Source: Maniola hyperantus (Eukaryota; Arthropoda; Insecta; Lepidoptera; Nymphalidae). From it: a stretch of 64,000 nt of DNA. Location: the NCBI RefSeq assembly GCF_902806685.2, contig NC_048542.1, positions 914,533-978,532 on the forward strand, in the 5' to 3' direction. Positions 20,906-30,660 of the stretch are shown piece after piece. Below the pieces are notes generated by a model that made no database searches, was not told where the DNA came from, and saw nothing but the letters and a program-made list of their open reading frames with translations. The position numbers and the translations under genes were made by a program. How positions within the stretch are numbered: position 1 is the stretch's first letter; each line of letters begins with the position of its first letter.

Positions 20906-20992
20906 CGAAGCCAATTATTATGAAAGGTATTTTTAAGCTGGTGAAAATTAAACTACAATTAGGTACAATTATATTATTTTATTCAGGAACCA

Positions 20993-21727
20993 TAACTAAG
21001 GTATAATAAATTTAATTAGGTAGTACCATATTTAAATAGACAACGGTACCTATTAACGCTTATGCTAAATACACACATTTGCATGCGCCGGAGACTGCTT
21101 TGCCCGGTGATTCCTCTATAACGGTCAATTCTAATTGTTAGCTTAGAAGGTATTAATTATATTATGTTACCCACAAGTAGGTACCTACTTATACATATAA
21201 ATAGAAATAATTTACCACATGCTTCTCTCACCCCTTACCCCTCTCTCAACCCTCTCTCTCCTATTTACACCCTTAGTTTTCCTTGTCAAAGGTAACTAAC
21301 TACCTAACCTAAAAGGTAAAGGTAACCTAAGTAAATAATATATTAAATGTTGGATGCGTTAGGTACGTATCTATCTACTTAGATTAGATTGATCCGCTGT
21401 GCTCGACTTGTCTAAGGGTAGACCTTTTATTAAATATTCAATGAAATTAATAATGGTGGGTAGGTAATAGTGGTTAGACACCTAAAAATTAAAATAGGTA
21501 GGTAATAATTAATACATAATATAATAATAAATAAATAAATAATTAAATAGATAGCTAAACAAACTACTTTCCTATATACTATAGGTATCTATTATTATTA
21601 TAGATTTATAAGTAGACTAAAGTAAAAGTAGGTGTTGACTTATTTACTTCTTAGCAACCTTATACCTACTAGCTATTTGCCTGATTAAAATAATCTTTAA
21701 GCTTATTATATACAACTATTAGAACTA
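20993..21727. other. AT-rich spacer between gene 2 and the OPRT gene
   Basis: Many short TACCTAC/GTAGGTA motifs and ATTA runs. I looked for OMP decarboxylase coding sequence on the - strand and recognised none. Confidence 0.5.
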
Positions 21728-21809
21728 TTAGTACGCGACACGTTGAGGTAGCAATCGGGCGTCCCCTCGCCTCATGCCCGGTTGCCATCTCGACCTGTCG
21801 CGTACTAAG
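21728..21809. mobile_element. MITE family G copy next to the OPRT stop
   Basis: Perfect 13-bp inverted ends TTAGTACGCGACA (21728-21740) and TGTCGCGTACTAA (21797-21809). Interior inverted segments include GGCAACCGGGC versus GCAATCGGGC. Related elements are at 54593 and 62216. Its edge is 13 bp from the stop codon of the neighbouring - strand gene. Confidence 0.75.
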
Positions 21810-21822
21810 TTCCCGTAACGTT

Positions 21823-22323
21823 TCATAATGGCGCTATCTGTTCCAAGTTGTCTTTCATACCAAATTGGCATTCTTTAATGTGATCGGAAACAATTTCGAC
21901 AGTTTCCTCGCTAATTCGGCCGGCATCTCGGAGAATTTTCACTAATTCGGTCATCGTAAAAAGAGATTTCACCTGGACGCCATTTGCTGAAAGTACACTA
22001 GCGCCACCTTGCTCCCTATCGAGAACTATTACGGCATGCGTGACTTTCAAGCCCTCGTCTCGTAGAGTAGTGACAGTTTCTAGTAAGCTGCCGCCAGATG
22101 TCACTACGTCTTCGACGACTAGGCAGTTCTGGTTTTTGTCGAAGACGCCTTCGAGGATTTTCTTGGTGGCGTACATTTTGGTTTCCTTTCTCTTCATGAT
22201 CATGGGGGTGTTGGCGTGGACGGACATGACGGCCGCGAAGGGAAGCGCGGCGTAGGGGACGCCACACAGGATGTCGTGATCTATTTCGGAAGCCAAGATT
22301 TGTAACTGTTGAGTGATTGCCAG
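21823..22323 (-). CDS. UMP synthase-type orotate phosphoribosyltransferase, exon 2 (C-terminal part of OPRT domain)
   Basis: Encodes the catalytic part of orotate phosphoribosyltransferase, which makes OMP from orotate and PRPP in pyrimidine synthesis. The exon begins after an ATTCCAG acceptor with LAITQQLQ. It has ILCGVPYAALP, the RKETKMYATKK segment with the conserved catalytic lysines, the PRPP-binding motif VVEDVVTSGGS and the LDREQGG loop, all lining up with animal UMP synthases. The frame ends at TGA after EQIAPL (21825-21823). With exon 1 this gives 217 residues. Animal UMP synthase is normally bifunctional, continuing into an OMP decarboxylase domain of about 260 residues; no such sequence is seen downstream (towards 20262). 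A GGTATG in the last exon portion (at CAATTTGGTATG) could be an alternative donor to more distant exons. It may be a truncated duplicate, a split gene, or a gene whose 3' exons I cannot see. Confidence 0.88.
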   Translation of the reverse strand: MAITQQLQILASEIDHDILCGVPYAALPFAAVMSVHANTPMIMKRKETKMYATKKILEGVFDKNQNCLVVEDVVTSGGSLLETVTTLRDEGLKVTHAVIVLDREQGGASVLSANGVQVKSLFTMTELVKILRDAGRISEETVEIVSDHIKECQFGMKDNLEQIAPL

Positions 22324-23685
22324 CTGGAATGAGGAGAAAATAAATAACATAAGGACGAGCATTATGTAGGTATATTTTACTTTATTGGTTTAATAAGTAT
22401 GTAGATACCTACTTATATCGAGGAGACATATTTTCATTTTAAATTATGAAAAATCTAGTGACTTCACCCGCGTGGATTTAGGTTTTTAAAAATCCCGTAA
22501 AAACTCCTCCGTTTAATATTCGTCTACGGGATACAAGCTAGCGGCAAGGTACTTAGGTATCTCTGTGCGAATGGGACGAGAAAAAGTGAGAAAGTAACAG
22601 AAAATTTTCATATTTCTAATAGAAATTAGCATGGATTCTTTAACCATCAGTAAGAATAATACTTACTTACCTACTTAAATTAAAAAAATAATAAGTAGGT
22701 ACAATTTTAATGAAGCAAGGCAGATCTCTTTAGGCGGAACCGGGTAGTAAAATCACTTCTAATCGTTTCAAATTCAAAACGTCTGCAAAGCTGCGTACTA
22801 AAGCACTTAGGTAATTGTACAGTACGTAATTTGTACTTAGGCAATTGTATTGAGTAGGCATAGGCAGTCTCTGGTATAGGTAGTGATCGGCAAGCAACTT
22901 GAGCAAAAAGTTTGCGCATCGTGAGAAACAACTAACAAGGTAACAGTAAACCACGAAGTAATTTTGTAGACCCGTTCAAGAATGGAAACTAATTATATTA
23001 TGTCTGTGGTTTCTGTAAAAATAAGTACAGATTTGTGTGTAAATTCTTGAGAATGCACCCCAGTACCAACTCCTTCCATTTGATCGGATCCAAAGGCGGG
23101 CTATTCGACTTGTGGACGATCCCAAACTAACCGGCTCGTTGGAAAGCCTGGAGCACCGCAGAGACGTTAGCTCTCTATGCGTGTTCTATCGCCTGTATAA
23201 TGGGGAGTGCTCTGAAGAGCTTTTTGACCTCATTCCACCCTCTTTTTTCTACAACCGCACCGCGCGCCACCGTAAGGAATTTCACCCTCACCATCTGGGT
23301 GTCTGGTGCACTTCGACCGTCCGCTGTGCCAGATCCTTCTTTCCACGCACATGCAAACTGTGGAACCAACTCCCATCGGCGGTGTTCCCACTAGATTATA
23401 ACATGGGGTTATTCAAGGGGCGGACCAACAAATTCCTAAAAGGCCGGCAACGCATCGGCGGCTCCTCTGGTGCTGCAAATGTTCATGGGCGGCGGTAATC
23501 ACTTAACATCAGGTGACCCGCCTGCTCGTTTGCTCGCTACCTATATCTATTAAAAAAAAAAAAGAGAGTGTAAACGTGACCACAGACATAACTACTTTTA
23601 GATATTATTAGTTCCTAAGTATAACGTAGGTATCTACACATTTTGATTGGTTAGTATTCAAATGAGACCTAAACTAAGTACTAAC
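22324..23685 (-). other. Intron of the OPRT gene (1362 bp)
   Basis: On the - strand GTTAGT at 23685 and AG at 22325-22324; phase 0. Joining the exons gives SHPKIM then LAITQQL, which lines up without gaps with the same region of animal UMP synthases. The intron holds a LINE 3' end and a family X remnant (about 22455-22560). Confidence 0.8.
23046..23565 (+). mobile_element. Non-LTR retrotransposon 3' end inside the OPRT intron
   Basis: Open from about 23046 to TAA at 23496-23498: FDRIQRRAIRLVDDPKL, then SLESLEHRRDVSSLCVFYR, PRTCKLWNQLPSAVFPLDYN and GLFKGRTNKFLKGR. This is the C-terminal tail of an insect LINE ORF2, downstream of the reverse transcriptase. The 3' UTR has ACATCAGGTGACCCGCCTG and a poly(A) tail to about 23565. 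The insertion is antisense to the host gene, 5'-truncated and little decayed. Confidence 0.85.
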
Positions 23686-23838
23686 CATAATCTTAGGGTG
23701 CGAGACGACGACTCGCAGGTCGAAGTAGATGGGAGTGCGGCGGCCGAGCTTGGCCTCGATGTCGCCGAGCCGCACCGCGCCCGCGTCGAACAGCTGCACC
23801 GCCAACTCCTGCAGCTTGCACACCTGCATCTGGAACAT
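23686..23838 (-). CDS. UMP synthase-type orotate phosphoribosyltransferase, exon 1 (N-terminal part)
   Basis: 51 codons on the - strand: MFQMQVCKLQELAVQLFDAG, then AVRLGDIEAKLGRRT and PIYFDLRVVVSHPKIM before the GTTAGT donor. It corresponds to the substrate-binding N-terminus of OPRT (animal enzymes have PIYIDLR here), and the distance from Met1 to PIY is about that of the human enzyme. Two in-frame ATGs exist (23838 and 23829); a TGA directly precedes the first, so translation cannot start further upstream in this exon. TTCCAG before the second ATG could instead be a splice acceptor with an undetected 5' exon. A MITE begins about 45 bp upstream, so the promoter may lie in transposon-derived DNA. 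Confidence 0.85.
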
Positions 23839-23884
23839 TCAACCGAGTGAGGGGAACCCACGGCTACACCTTGCAGTGTGCTCC

Positions 23885-24042
23885 GCTAACTTAGAGACTA
23901 CGATAGCCATCGAGCTCATTTGACATTGGTTAGTTCTACATTGCTGCTTCGTTGAGTGTTATTAAAATCATCTTTCGTGGAAAACGTTCAATGGATTTAC
24001 AAAAGTAAATGTCAATGAGCTTGGTGGCTATCATTCAGTGTT
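23885..24042. mobile_element. MITE family I copy
   Basis: Inverted ends GAGCTCATTTGACATT and AATGTCAATGAGCTT, with ATAGCCATC and GGTGGCTAT outside them. A second copy is at 47502-47648. Confidence 0.65.
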
Positions 24043-24183
24043 GAGATCTTTAGAGCGCACTCTGACTTTGCTTAGACTTAAGACCGAGTTAAAACGAGAC
24101 AGAGCTATATCTCTCACAAAAATCTGTCTCGTTTTAACTCAATTATAAGTCTGTGCAAAGTCAAAGTGAGCTATAGATCTCAG
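24043..24183. mobile_element. Foldback MITE family F copy
   Basis: About 60-bp inverted arms: GAGTTAAAACGAGACAGA near 24090 and TCTGTCTCGTTTTAACTC near 24124, extending to the outer GATCTTTAGAGCGCACT and TATAGATCTCAG. A near-complete copy is at 60212; halves are at 44195 and 57520. Confidence 0.75.
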
Positions 24184-24504
24184 CCTTTGACTCTTAGTTA
24201 GTGTTTAAGTACCTAAAATCTGCGTCCAGTAATAGATAGGTACTTAGCTATATAATAATTATGGAAATTCATGGTATTAATTGTTTATAATATTATTAAC
24301 GCATTAATTATTATTATAGATACCTATTTTATTATCTTTATCGTATTATAATTACTTTTTGATCGTTTTTAAATTTTAATAGATATTAATTTGTAAGTTA
24401 TCAATTAGGAAAGAAAAAGAATCATACACTATAATACTTTTGTTGCATTTTAAAACTTGCTTTTAAATGCAACAAACCAACAAACAACCATAACTCATGT
24501 TTGT

Positions 24505-24645
24505 TAGTTGGTTTGTCCTTCAATCACATTCGCGTCGCTACAGATGCATCGACGTGATTTTTTGCATAGAAAGACTTGGAGATACTTCTTTAGGATACTT
24601 TTTATCCCGGATAATAATATGCGGAAAATCAAAGAGTTTCCACGG
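24505..24645 (-). repeat. Repeat family X copy
   Basis: GTTTGTCCTTCAATCACATT to AAATCAAAGAGTTTCCACGG, reverse orientation. A family A start fragment follows at about 24650-24705. Confidence 0.65.
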
Positions 24646-24705
24646 TATTTTTAGGGTTCAAACCTCAAAAGGAAAAAGGGTTCCTTATATAGGATCACTT
24701 CGCAC

Positions 24706-25227
24706 TTCACGCACGCTTCTCTATACAGGGTGTAACCAGAACGCTGGCAAAATCGAAGACAGGTGATGGTACTGACGATTACTGATATGATACCACAAAA
24801 AAACGCGGAAAAAATATAAAATAGAGGTCAACAAACGTTGCGTAAGTAGGCCACTCGGAGTCATTCCGGGTTTGAAAAGTACTAAATCACTAAAACTACA
24901 AAATGTTTATTGGTAGTGGATTGTGTTTAGGTAGTATAACAATAATTCTAAGTTTTTGCTAGCGTTTTGGTTACATCCTGTATAGTTTTATAGTTAACAG
25001 ATTTTGCGGGAAAAAACGCTTGGTAATTTATCATGGTGCGCGCTAGCTCAGGAGGTCAATTAAAACTCAAAGTTAAAGGACGGGTCGACTGACTGACTCA
25101 TCTCATCTCACATGATATCACAGTTGTGACGACCTAGTCGGATAGGGTAGTCATTAATATTCAAGGATACGAGATAAAGTTCAAGAACTATAACGACTTG
25201 ACTCTCTACTCGACGCACGATCGACGA
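24706..25227. other. Spacer without recognised genes
   Basis: Mixed sequence with no supported frame or repeat beyond short fragments. Confidence 0.4.
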
Positions 25228-25295
25228 CAGACAGTCAGACAACAAAGTGATCCTATAAGGGTTCCGTTTTTCCTTTTGAGGTACGGAACCTTAAA
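25228..25295 (-). repeat. Repeat family A terminal fragment
   Basis: ACAACAAAGTGATCCTATAA, then the terminal hairpin (GGGTTCCG ... CGGAACC). Confidence 0.65.
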
Positions 25296-25685
25296 GAATT
25301 CTCGGAGAAAATAATTAGTTTGGCCATCCAAAGAGGTAATGCTGCCACTTGCCAGCATCTTGGGTACAATGCCTCGCTGCGGGGTGGTCTCGATGAGGTT
25401 TTAGATTTAATTTAATTTATTTTAGTTTTAATTTAATGTTTTTTTTCTTTACTTTTAATTTAGATTTAAGTTTATTTAATAAAATTGTCTATCCCTTTTT
25501 AACACCAAATAATAGATTTAAAAATGCTAAGCATTCTCGAATCTCGAATAGATCAAATATTCTAATATTGTCACGGAGGAAATAAAAATAGTCAATTCTC
25601 ACCACAACTGGTTTGACCGCTTGCTACATGATCGTCTGATAGATAAACTCTGGTTAAGCTGGAAGATCTGTCCGACTATTTTATA

Positions 25686-26330
25686 CTAGCTTATCCCTGC
25701 GACTTCATCCGCGTGGACCACATAAATTACAAACCCTTTTTTTTTTTAACGCTGGGAAATGCGTTTACGCATCCCCCCTCCTGGAAGCCAGCCAGCTAAC
25801 AAGCCATCCAACTAACTGGAGGGAAGGTATGTGGGACTCACCGGCCGAGAAGCGACCGGAATACCCACTAAAACCCAGCGGCATTTCTGCACGTCGCCTG
25901 GCGACTGGGTCACGGGAACGCCGAAGCAAACCACCGCGACCCAGTCAGCGACATCCGCCGAGGCGGACGCTCCACCGGGGACCCCGCTCACGAGGTCCAC
26001 CACCACACGTCCGAGGCGCACCAACGATGTGCGCCTCCTCCCCCCGGGGACCCAACGGGCAACAACGCGATCCCGCGCACGTCGCCCGCGTCCCATCCTC
26101 CGCCTCGTCCACTGTGCCCTCTGCTAGTCAGAGGGACACGCGGAGAATCCTCCCCCTGCCAGGTCATTAGCCATGGCTAACAATATCCCCGAAGAGAGAT
26201 TATTAGCCATGTTACCGGAGTGCACCGGCTCGAATACTGCTCTTCCCCTCGGATGCCCGAAGGCATCCAAAAGGGACCAGCAGCACCCAGGCACACTGGG
26301 AGGTTACCTGGCTAATTTTTGAGGTGCGGA
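25686..26330. mobile_element. GC-rich repeat-like block inserted in a family B remnant
   Basis: A family B end (TAGCTTATCCCTGCGACTTC to ATTACAAACCC) breaks at a poly-T at 25738, then 25750-26320 is strongly GC-rich, unlike the AT-rich surroundings. It carries overlapping open frames in several registers on both strands, with proline/arginine/threonine-rich translations typical of non-coding GC-rich DNA. I suspect the end region of a LINE but recognise no protein domain. Confidence 0.45.
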
Positions 26331-26369
26331 ACCCTAAAAATGAACTTTCATGTATTACTTAATTACCTA

Positions 26370-26960
26370 CTAATCGACAACACAAAGTTTCTAGCAATAG
26401 TCCTCGTGTTAAAACTTTAGAATCCACATTTGAACGTGGTATAGAATAGACTCCTTACGAGCATGCCTAATATTCGACATAATAATCATATTTAAAAACA
26501 CAAAAAAACCTTGTTAAAAATTCTATTCGCGTACCTATAAATACCATTTTGAGTACCTAACTAATTTTTTTCTATAAAAACTTCATCTGGTTAGTAACCA
26601 AGCAACGGAAAGGTTTGATTTGCTAAAGTTCGTTCAATCGAGAACACAAAGTTTCTAGCAAGTTCTCGTGTTAGAACTTAGAAGCAATGATCTGAGCCAT
26701 AGACACATTTACCTGGACTTAATTGTTTGATGACTCTAAAAAATGTTGCGAAAGGTCTATTCGCATAAGATTCCAAACTCAATCCCTATAAAAACATCCT
26801 AGGTACTATAAAAACATAACGTTCGCTATAAATCTATCACAGGATTATAAGTTTGCTCAATAGAGAACACGAACTTTCTAGCAAGTTCTCGTGAATGTTC
26901 TACGACTAGTGACGATGACGACTAGACATACCTACCTACACCCAAACAAACTTTAGGTTT
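26370..26960. repeat. Degenerate tandem repeat, about 230-260 bp units
   Basis: AACACAAAGTTTCTAGCAA recurs near 26380 and 26643, and in altered form near 26875. Each is followed by CTCGTG and later by TATTCGC / CTATAAA blocks. The repeated core is itself palindromic (GAGAAC ... GTTCTC). Origin unknown. Confidence 0.45.
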
Positions 26961-27598
26961 ACGTCTACATATTTAGGTACGTAAAATACAAGATTTTTTT
27001 TATTAAATGCAACCTCTAATAGATTTGTTACCAATAGACAGCAATCTTAAAAACCTACCTCAATAAAAATATTCCAAAATATTATTTCATGTTACGCCAT
27101 ATTTTTTATACATAACGAAAACATAGCTCATAAATAAATTACTCATATAAAGTTTTTTGGCAAGGGAAAGTAAAAATAAATTTATTAGAATTAACTGTTA
27201 CCTTTCGTAAAATTATGCAATACTTCGAACTCAAAACGGCACATAAAAATCCAAAAAAAATCGCTAATAAACTGTCACTACATTTGTAAAACTTCACTGT
27301 TGGTTCCAAAACTGTAGGTTTTCAGATTTTCGCTCAAAAATTGCACAACAAGAACAAGACCCTCGGGTCCGAACTCTCCAAACGTGGTGAACAGTGAACA
27401 GTCAACCTCTCTGTCCAGTGTGAAATGTAAACAAGTCAATATATTTTAATGAGGTATCTACCTATACTATATGATGGGGCGCCCATGAATTTTGATTGAT
27501 GAGGAACTTGTACTATTCAGTATACATTATAGAGAAAACTTAAAGCAAAATCTTAAGTCTATAAAACCAGTAGTTGAGGTTTTAGTAACACTGTATGT
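26961..27598. other. AT-rich spacer
   Basis: No supported coding sequence, RNA gene or repeat. Confidence 0.4.
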
Positions 27599-27755
27599 AG
27601 GTCAATTCCGTAAAACCTGCATCAATCACAATTATTGTGATTGGCTGAATTTATGGTATTCTTGTTGCAACAATGAATTGTAGAGAGTGAGCGTTAAGCA
27701 ATCAGAGGTGATTGCAATCGTGACATTGATCTGTCATTCAACCGCAATCGCGCAG
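27599..27755. mobile_element. MITE family H copy
   Basis: CCTGCATCAATCACAATTAT, GTGATTGGCTGAATTTATGG, TCTTGTTGCAACAATG, then CAATCAGAGGTGATTGCAAT and ACATTGATCTGTCA. The two halves are mirror-like (ATTGGCTG versus CAATCAGA). More copies are at 51247 and in a cluster at 58763-59425. Confidence 0.65.
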
Positions 27756-27961
27756 CTTTCTATTCATTTAAGTTTTTAAGTGCAAATAATTTTCCGGACT
27801 TGGCCTGACAATAAGGAATCGTGGTCACCCTACTATATTTTAACGACATAATGAATGATATGTCTTGTATTCAGCTATGTACTTACCTACTCAATATAAT
27901 ATTTCCTTGTTAGTTTTTGCTCCCTATTTTACTCAAGCTTCAATGATTTATTCGAATTACT

Positions 27962-28160
27962 GTGTAATGCCCGCGACTTCGTCCGATTGGATTTACGTTT
28001 TTTAATCCCGTTGGAACTCTTTTCCGATATAAAACGTAGACTTTGTGGTAAGTCAGAGTATAAGCTATCTCCATGACAAATTTCAGCCAAATCGGTTCAG
28101 TCATTGTCGCTGAATAACAAACATACCACATACAAACTTTCCTCTTCATAATATTAGTGT
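27962..28160 (+). repeat. Repeat family X copy
   Basis: TAATGCCCGCGACTTCGTCC to TTCCTCTTCATAATATTAGT. A second family X copy follows at 28194 and is interrupted by a LINE end. Confidence 0.7.
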
Positions 28161-28193
28161 GTCTAGGTATAAGATATAGATCTAGGTTATAGA

Positions 28194-28660
28194 TGATCCC
28201 CGCGACTTCGCCCGATTGGATTAAGGTTTTTTTTAAACGGTTTAACGATAAAAAAACTTGGATTTGACTCGCTCCAGCAATGCACGGGGCTGCAATGGCT
28301 TGTATAGTACGGTATAATAACATTGTAAATTGAAAAATTAAAAAGAGCAACCGCCGAGTCTCTTGCTGGTTCTTCTCGGTAGGAACGGCATTCCGAACCA
28401 GTGGTAAATTAAAACTACCTGACTATTCATAAGCACTTTTAAAAAGTTTACATGGATAAAAAAACATTCTATTCTATTCTATTCTATTCTAAATCCATGG
28501 GAACTCTTTGATTTTCCGGCGTAAAACGTAGGTAATTATGCTGAACCGATTTCGCAAATTTTTATAATATTCCTTGAAGTACGAGGATGGTTCTTATGGA
28601 GAGAAAAATTTAAAATCGACTGTTAGGCGGAACGAAGTTCGCCAGGACAGCTAGTAGGAT
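28194..28660 (+). repeat. Repeat family X copy split by a LINE 3' end
   Basis: CCCCGCGACTTCGCCCGATT before the insertion and GGGAACTCTTTGATTTTCCG after it, as expected if the two halves were once joined. Confidence 0.65.
28235..28491 (+). mobile_element. LINE 3' end with (ATTCT)n tail
   Basis: GATTTGACTCGCTCCAGCAA, AGCAACCGCCGAGTCTCTTG, ACCAGTGGTAAATTAAAAC and four or five ATTCT units at the end. An almost identical inverted copy lies at 32744-32990. Confidence 0.75.
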
Positions 28661-29025
28661 ATAATTTTGCAACTTGTCATGACTTGGCAAAATAATATAT
28701 ATTAAAAGATTTTGAAATACACTTAGAGTCTTGAAATCTTTTACCTTATTATTATATTCAGCTATGCTCCATATTATCTGTAGGTAAATAACCAAACGAC
28801 ATTCCTAAATTAAGTGTTGCATACATTTACATAATATATCAATATATATTATATTAGGTATAACATAATATTTTAGCTAGGTTATAATATTATTTTGTTT
28901 GATAAAGTTTTTTTTCGGAATGTCAAACCAATAATACCCTGATTAGCTACCGAATTTATAAAATACCTAAAGAAAACCATTTCGAACTAGCAATAGATAA
29001 TTACAGAACTAATAAAAGTTGAAAA

Positions 29026-29442
29026 ACCGGCCAAGTGCGAGTCAGGCTCACGCACCGAGGGTTCCGTAGTACAGTCGTATTTTTTCGACATTTTGAACGA
29101 TAAATCAAAAACTATGATTCATAAAAATAAATAAAAATCAGTTTTAGAATCCACAGGTGAAGCCCTTTCATATGATACCCCACTTGATATAGTTATCATA
29201 CTTTGATAATTGAAAATAATAATTATTAGTTCATGACCACAACTTTTTTTTGTGTGATCTAACCCTAAATTCACGGTTTTAAGATTTTTTCCCAAATGTC
29301 TGCTATAAGATTTACCTACCTGCCAAATTTCATGACTCTAGGTCAACGGGAAATACCTTGTTGGTTTCTTGACAGACAGACAGACAGACAACAAAATGAT
29401 CCTATAAGGGTTCCGTTTTTCCTTTTGAGGTACGGAACCCTA
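29026..29442 (-). repeat. Repeat family A, full-length copy
   Basis: Complete from ACCGGCCAAGTGCGAGTCAG to the terminal hairpin, ending CGGAACCCTAA. The CTAA after the hairpin resembles a Helitron 3' end. Confidence 0.85.
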
Positions 29443-29489
29443 AAAAGTCGAAAAATGCGGATGACGTAGGATATAATAGGTTTATTGTG

Positions 29490-29685
29490 CTAGGAGAAAC
29501 GAGGAGATCCTTAGGAGAACCAGAGGAAGCTGAGGAACCGACATAGTTCAGCGGGTTGCGAAGCTGAAGTGGCAATGGACCGAACACAAACATTTCACGT
29601 TTCAAGATGCTAGAATAGCGACCTAGCACCGGAAAGTGCAGCCTTGGCAGACCACCCACTAGGTGGGTAGACAGATGATGCTTTT
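29490..29685 (+). mobile_element. RTE-type LINE, decayed C-terminal fragment
   Basis: Readable as GDPRRTRGS-like decay and then KLKWQWTEH. It corresponds to the RRRT.VT.IAQ..AKLKWQWAGH region of the better copy at 34640-35060. Several stops follow. Confidence 0.55.
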
Positions 29686-29693
29686 AGGGTTCC

Positions 29694-29890
29694 GTACCTC
29701 AAAAGGAAAAACGGAACCCTTATAGGATCACTTTCTTGTCTGTCTGTCTGTCTAGCTGTCTGTCTTCACCTGTACATTCTAAAACAGATTTTTATTTATT
29801 TTTATGCATCATAGTTTTTGAATTATCGTGCAAAACGTCGAAAAAATACGACTGTAGTACGGAACCTGACTCGCACTTGGCCGGTTTTTT
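29694..29890 (+). repeat. Repeat family A, internally deleted copy
   Basis: Both ends are present (GGGTTCCGTACCTC and CACTTGGCCGG), but about 240 bp of the middle are missing after the GTCT array. Confidence 0.8.
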
Positions 29891-29895
29891 TTATT

Positions 29896-30120
29896 CAGAT
29901 ACAAGTTAGCTCTTGACTTCAATCTCACCTGGTGGTAAGTGATTATGCAGTCTAAGATGGAGCGGGCTAACCTGGAAGGGGTTTGGCAGTTTTTATTAAA
30001 CCCATGCCCGTTTCGTTTCTACATTGAACCGAAACGCTAAATCGCTTGGCGGCACGGCTTTGCTGGTAGGGAGGTAACTAGCCACAGCCGAAGCCTGACC
30101 AGACCAGACCAGAAATTTTG
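29896..30120 (-). mobile_element. SINE-2 copy lacking its head
   Basis: Reverse strand; TCACCTGGTGGTAAGTGAT to CAGACCAGAAATTTTG, matching the body of 7944-8227. Confidence 0.7.
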
Positions 30121-30129
30121 AATTTTTTT

Positions 30130-30490
30130 ATTTTTATTTTTATTCATTATAGGTATACGCTTGACCACAAACATACCTGATGGGAAGTGATGATGTGGCC
30201 TAAGATGGGACGCGTTTACCTAGAAGATGCCTATTCACTCTTGTTTTAAAGATACCCGGGTTGTAATTGGTAGGAAACACATATCGCGGAAGAGTATTCC
30301 AAACCTTAGCCATACGTATGAGGAATGATAACGCAAAACGTTTCGTGCGTGTAGATGGAATGTCGACGACATAAGGATGGAAACTCGCCCGACGAAATTA
30401 TAAAATTCCAAACCCCTGCCAGGAATCGAACCTGGGATCTAATAAATAAAGACAGTGCTTACCACTGCGCCAGGGAGGTCGTCAAAATTA
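30130..30490 (-). mobile_element. Composite SINE-like repeat with SINE-2 head
   Basis: 30402-30485 read backwards give a SINE-2 head with A box (CCTGGCGCAGTGGTAAGCAC) and B box (GGTTCGATTCC). The adjoining 30160-30400 is a different repeat-like sequence (CTTGACCACAAACATACCTG). The two may be one SINE subfamily with a distinct tail. Confidence 0.55.
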
Positions 30491-30610
30491 GTCCCAGAGA
30501 GCCGCTAGATTCAGACGGGAACGCACAAGTTGCGTGTGGAAGTTGCTACTGGAGACCATTGTCCAGCGGTGGACGTCTATCGGTTGACGACGAAGATAAG
30601 GTATATATAC
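30480..30610 (+). mobile_element. RTE-type LINE 3' fragment
   Basis: TTGTCCAGCGGTGGACGTCT followed by ATCGGTTGACGACGA, the usual 3' terminal sequence of lepidopteran RTE elements. Confidence 0.55.
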
Positions 30611-30660
30611 TTACCTATACCTATTAGCTTGAGCATTATGAGTACGACGATAACTTTATA

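Noticed and set aside
20262..21822. OMP decarboxylase exons expected after the OPRT exon
   Set aside because: I scanned the - strand here and found no segment resembling the decarboxylase active-site region. The interval is 3' UTR, SINE, MITE and AT-rich spacer.
23112..23498. Open frame of 128 codons on the + strand as a host gene
   Set aside because: Its translation is the conserved C-terminal tail of a LINE ORF2 (LWNQLPSAVFPLDYN), followed by a LINE-type 3' UTR and poly(A), and it lies in the OPRT intron.
25829..26170. Overlapping GC-rich frames of about 100 codons on both strands
   Set aside because: Several registers are open at once, and the translations are low-complexity Pro/Arg/Thr. 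This fits non-coding GC-rich repeat DNA rather than a gene.
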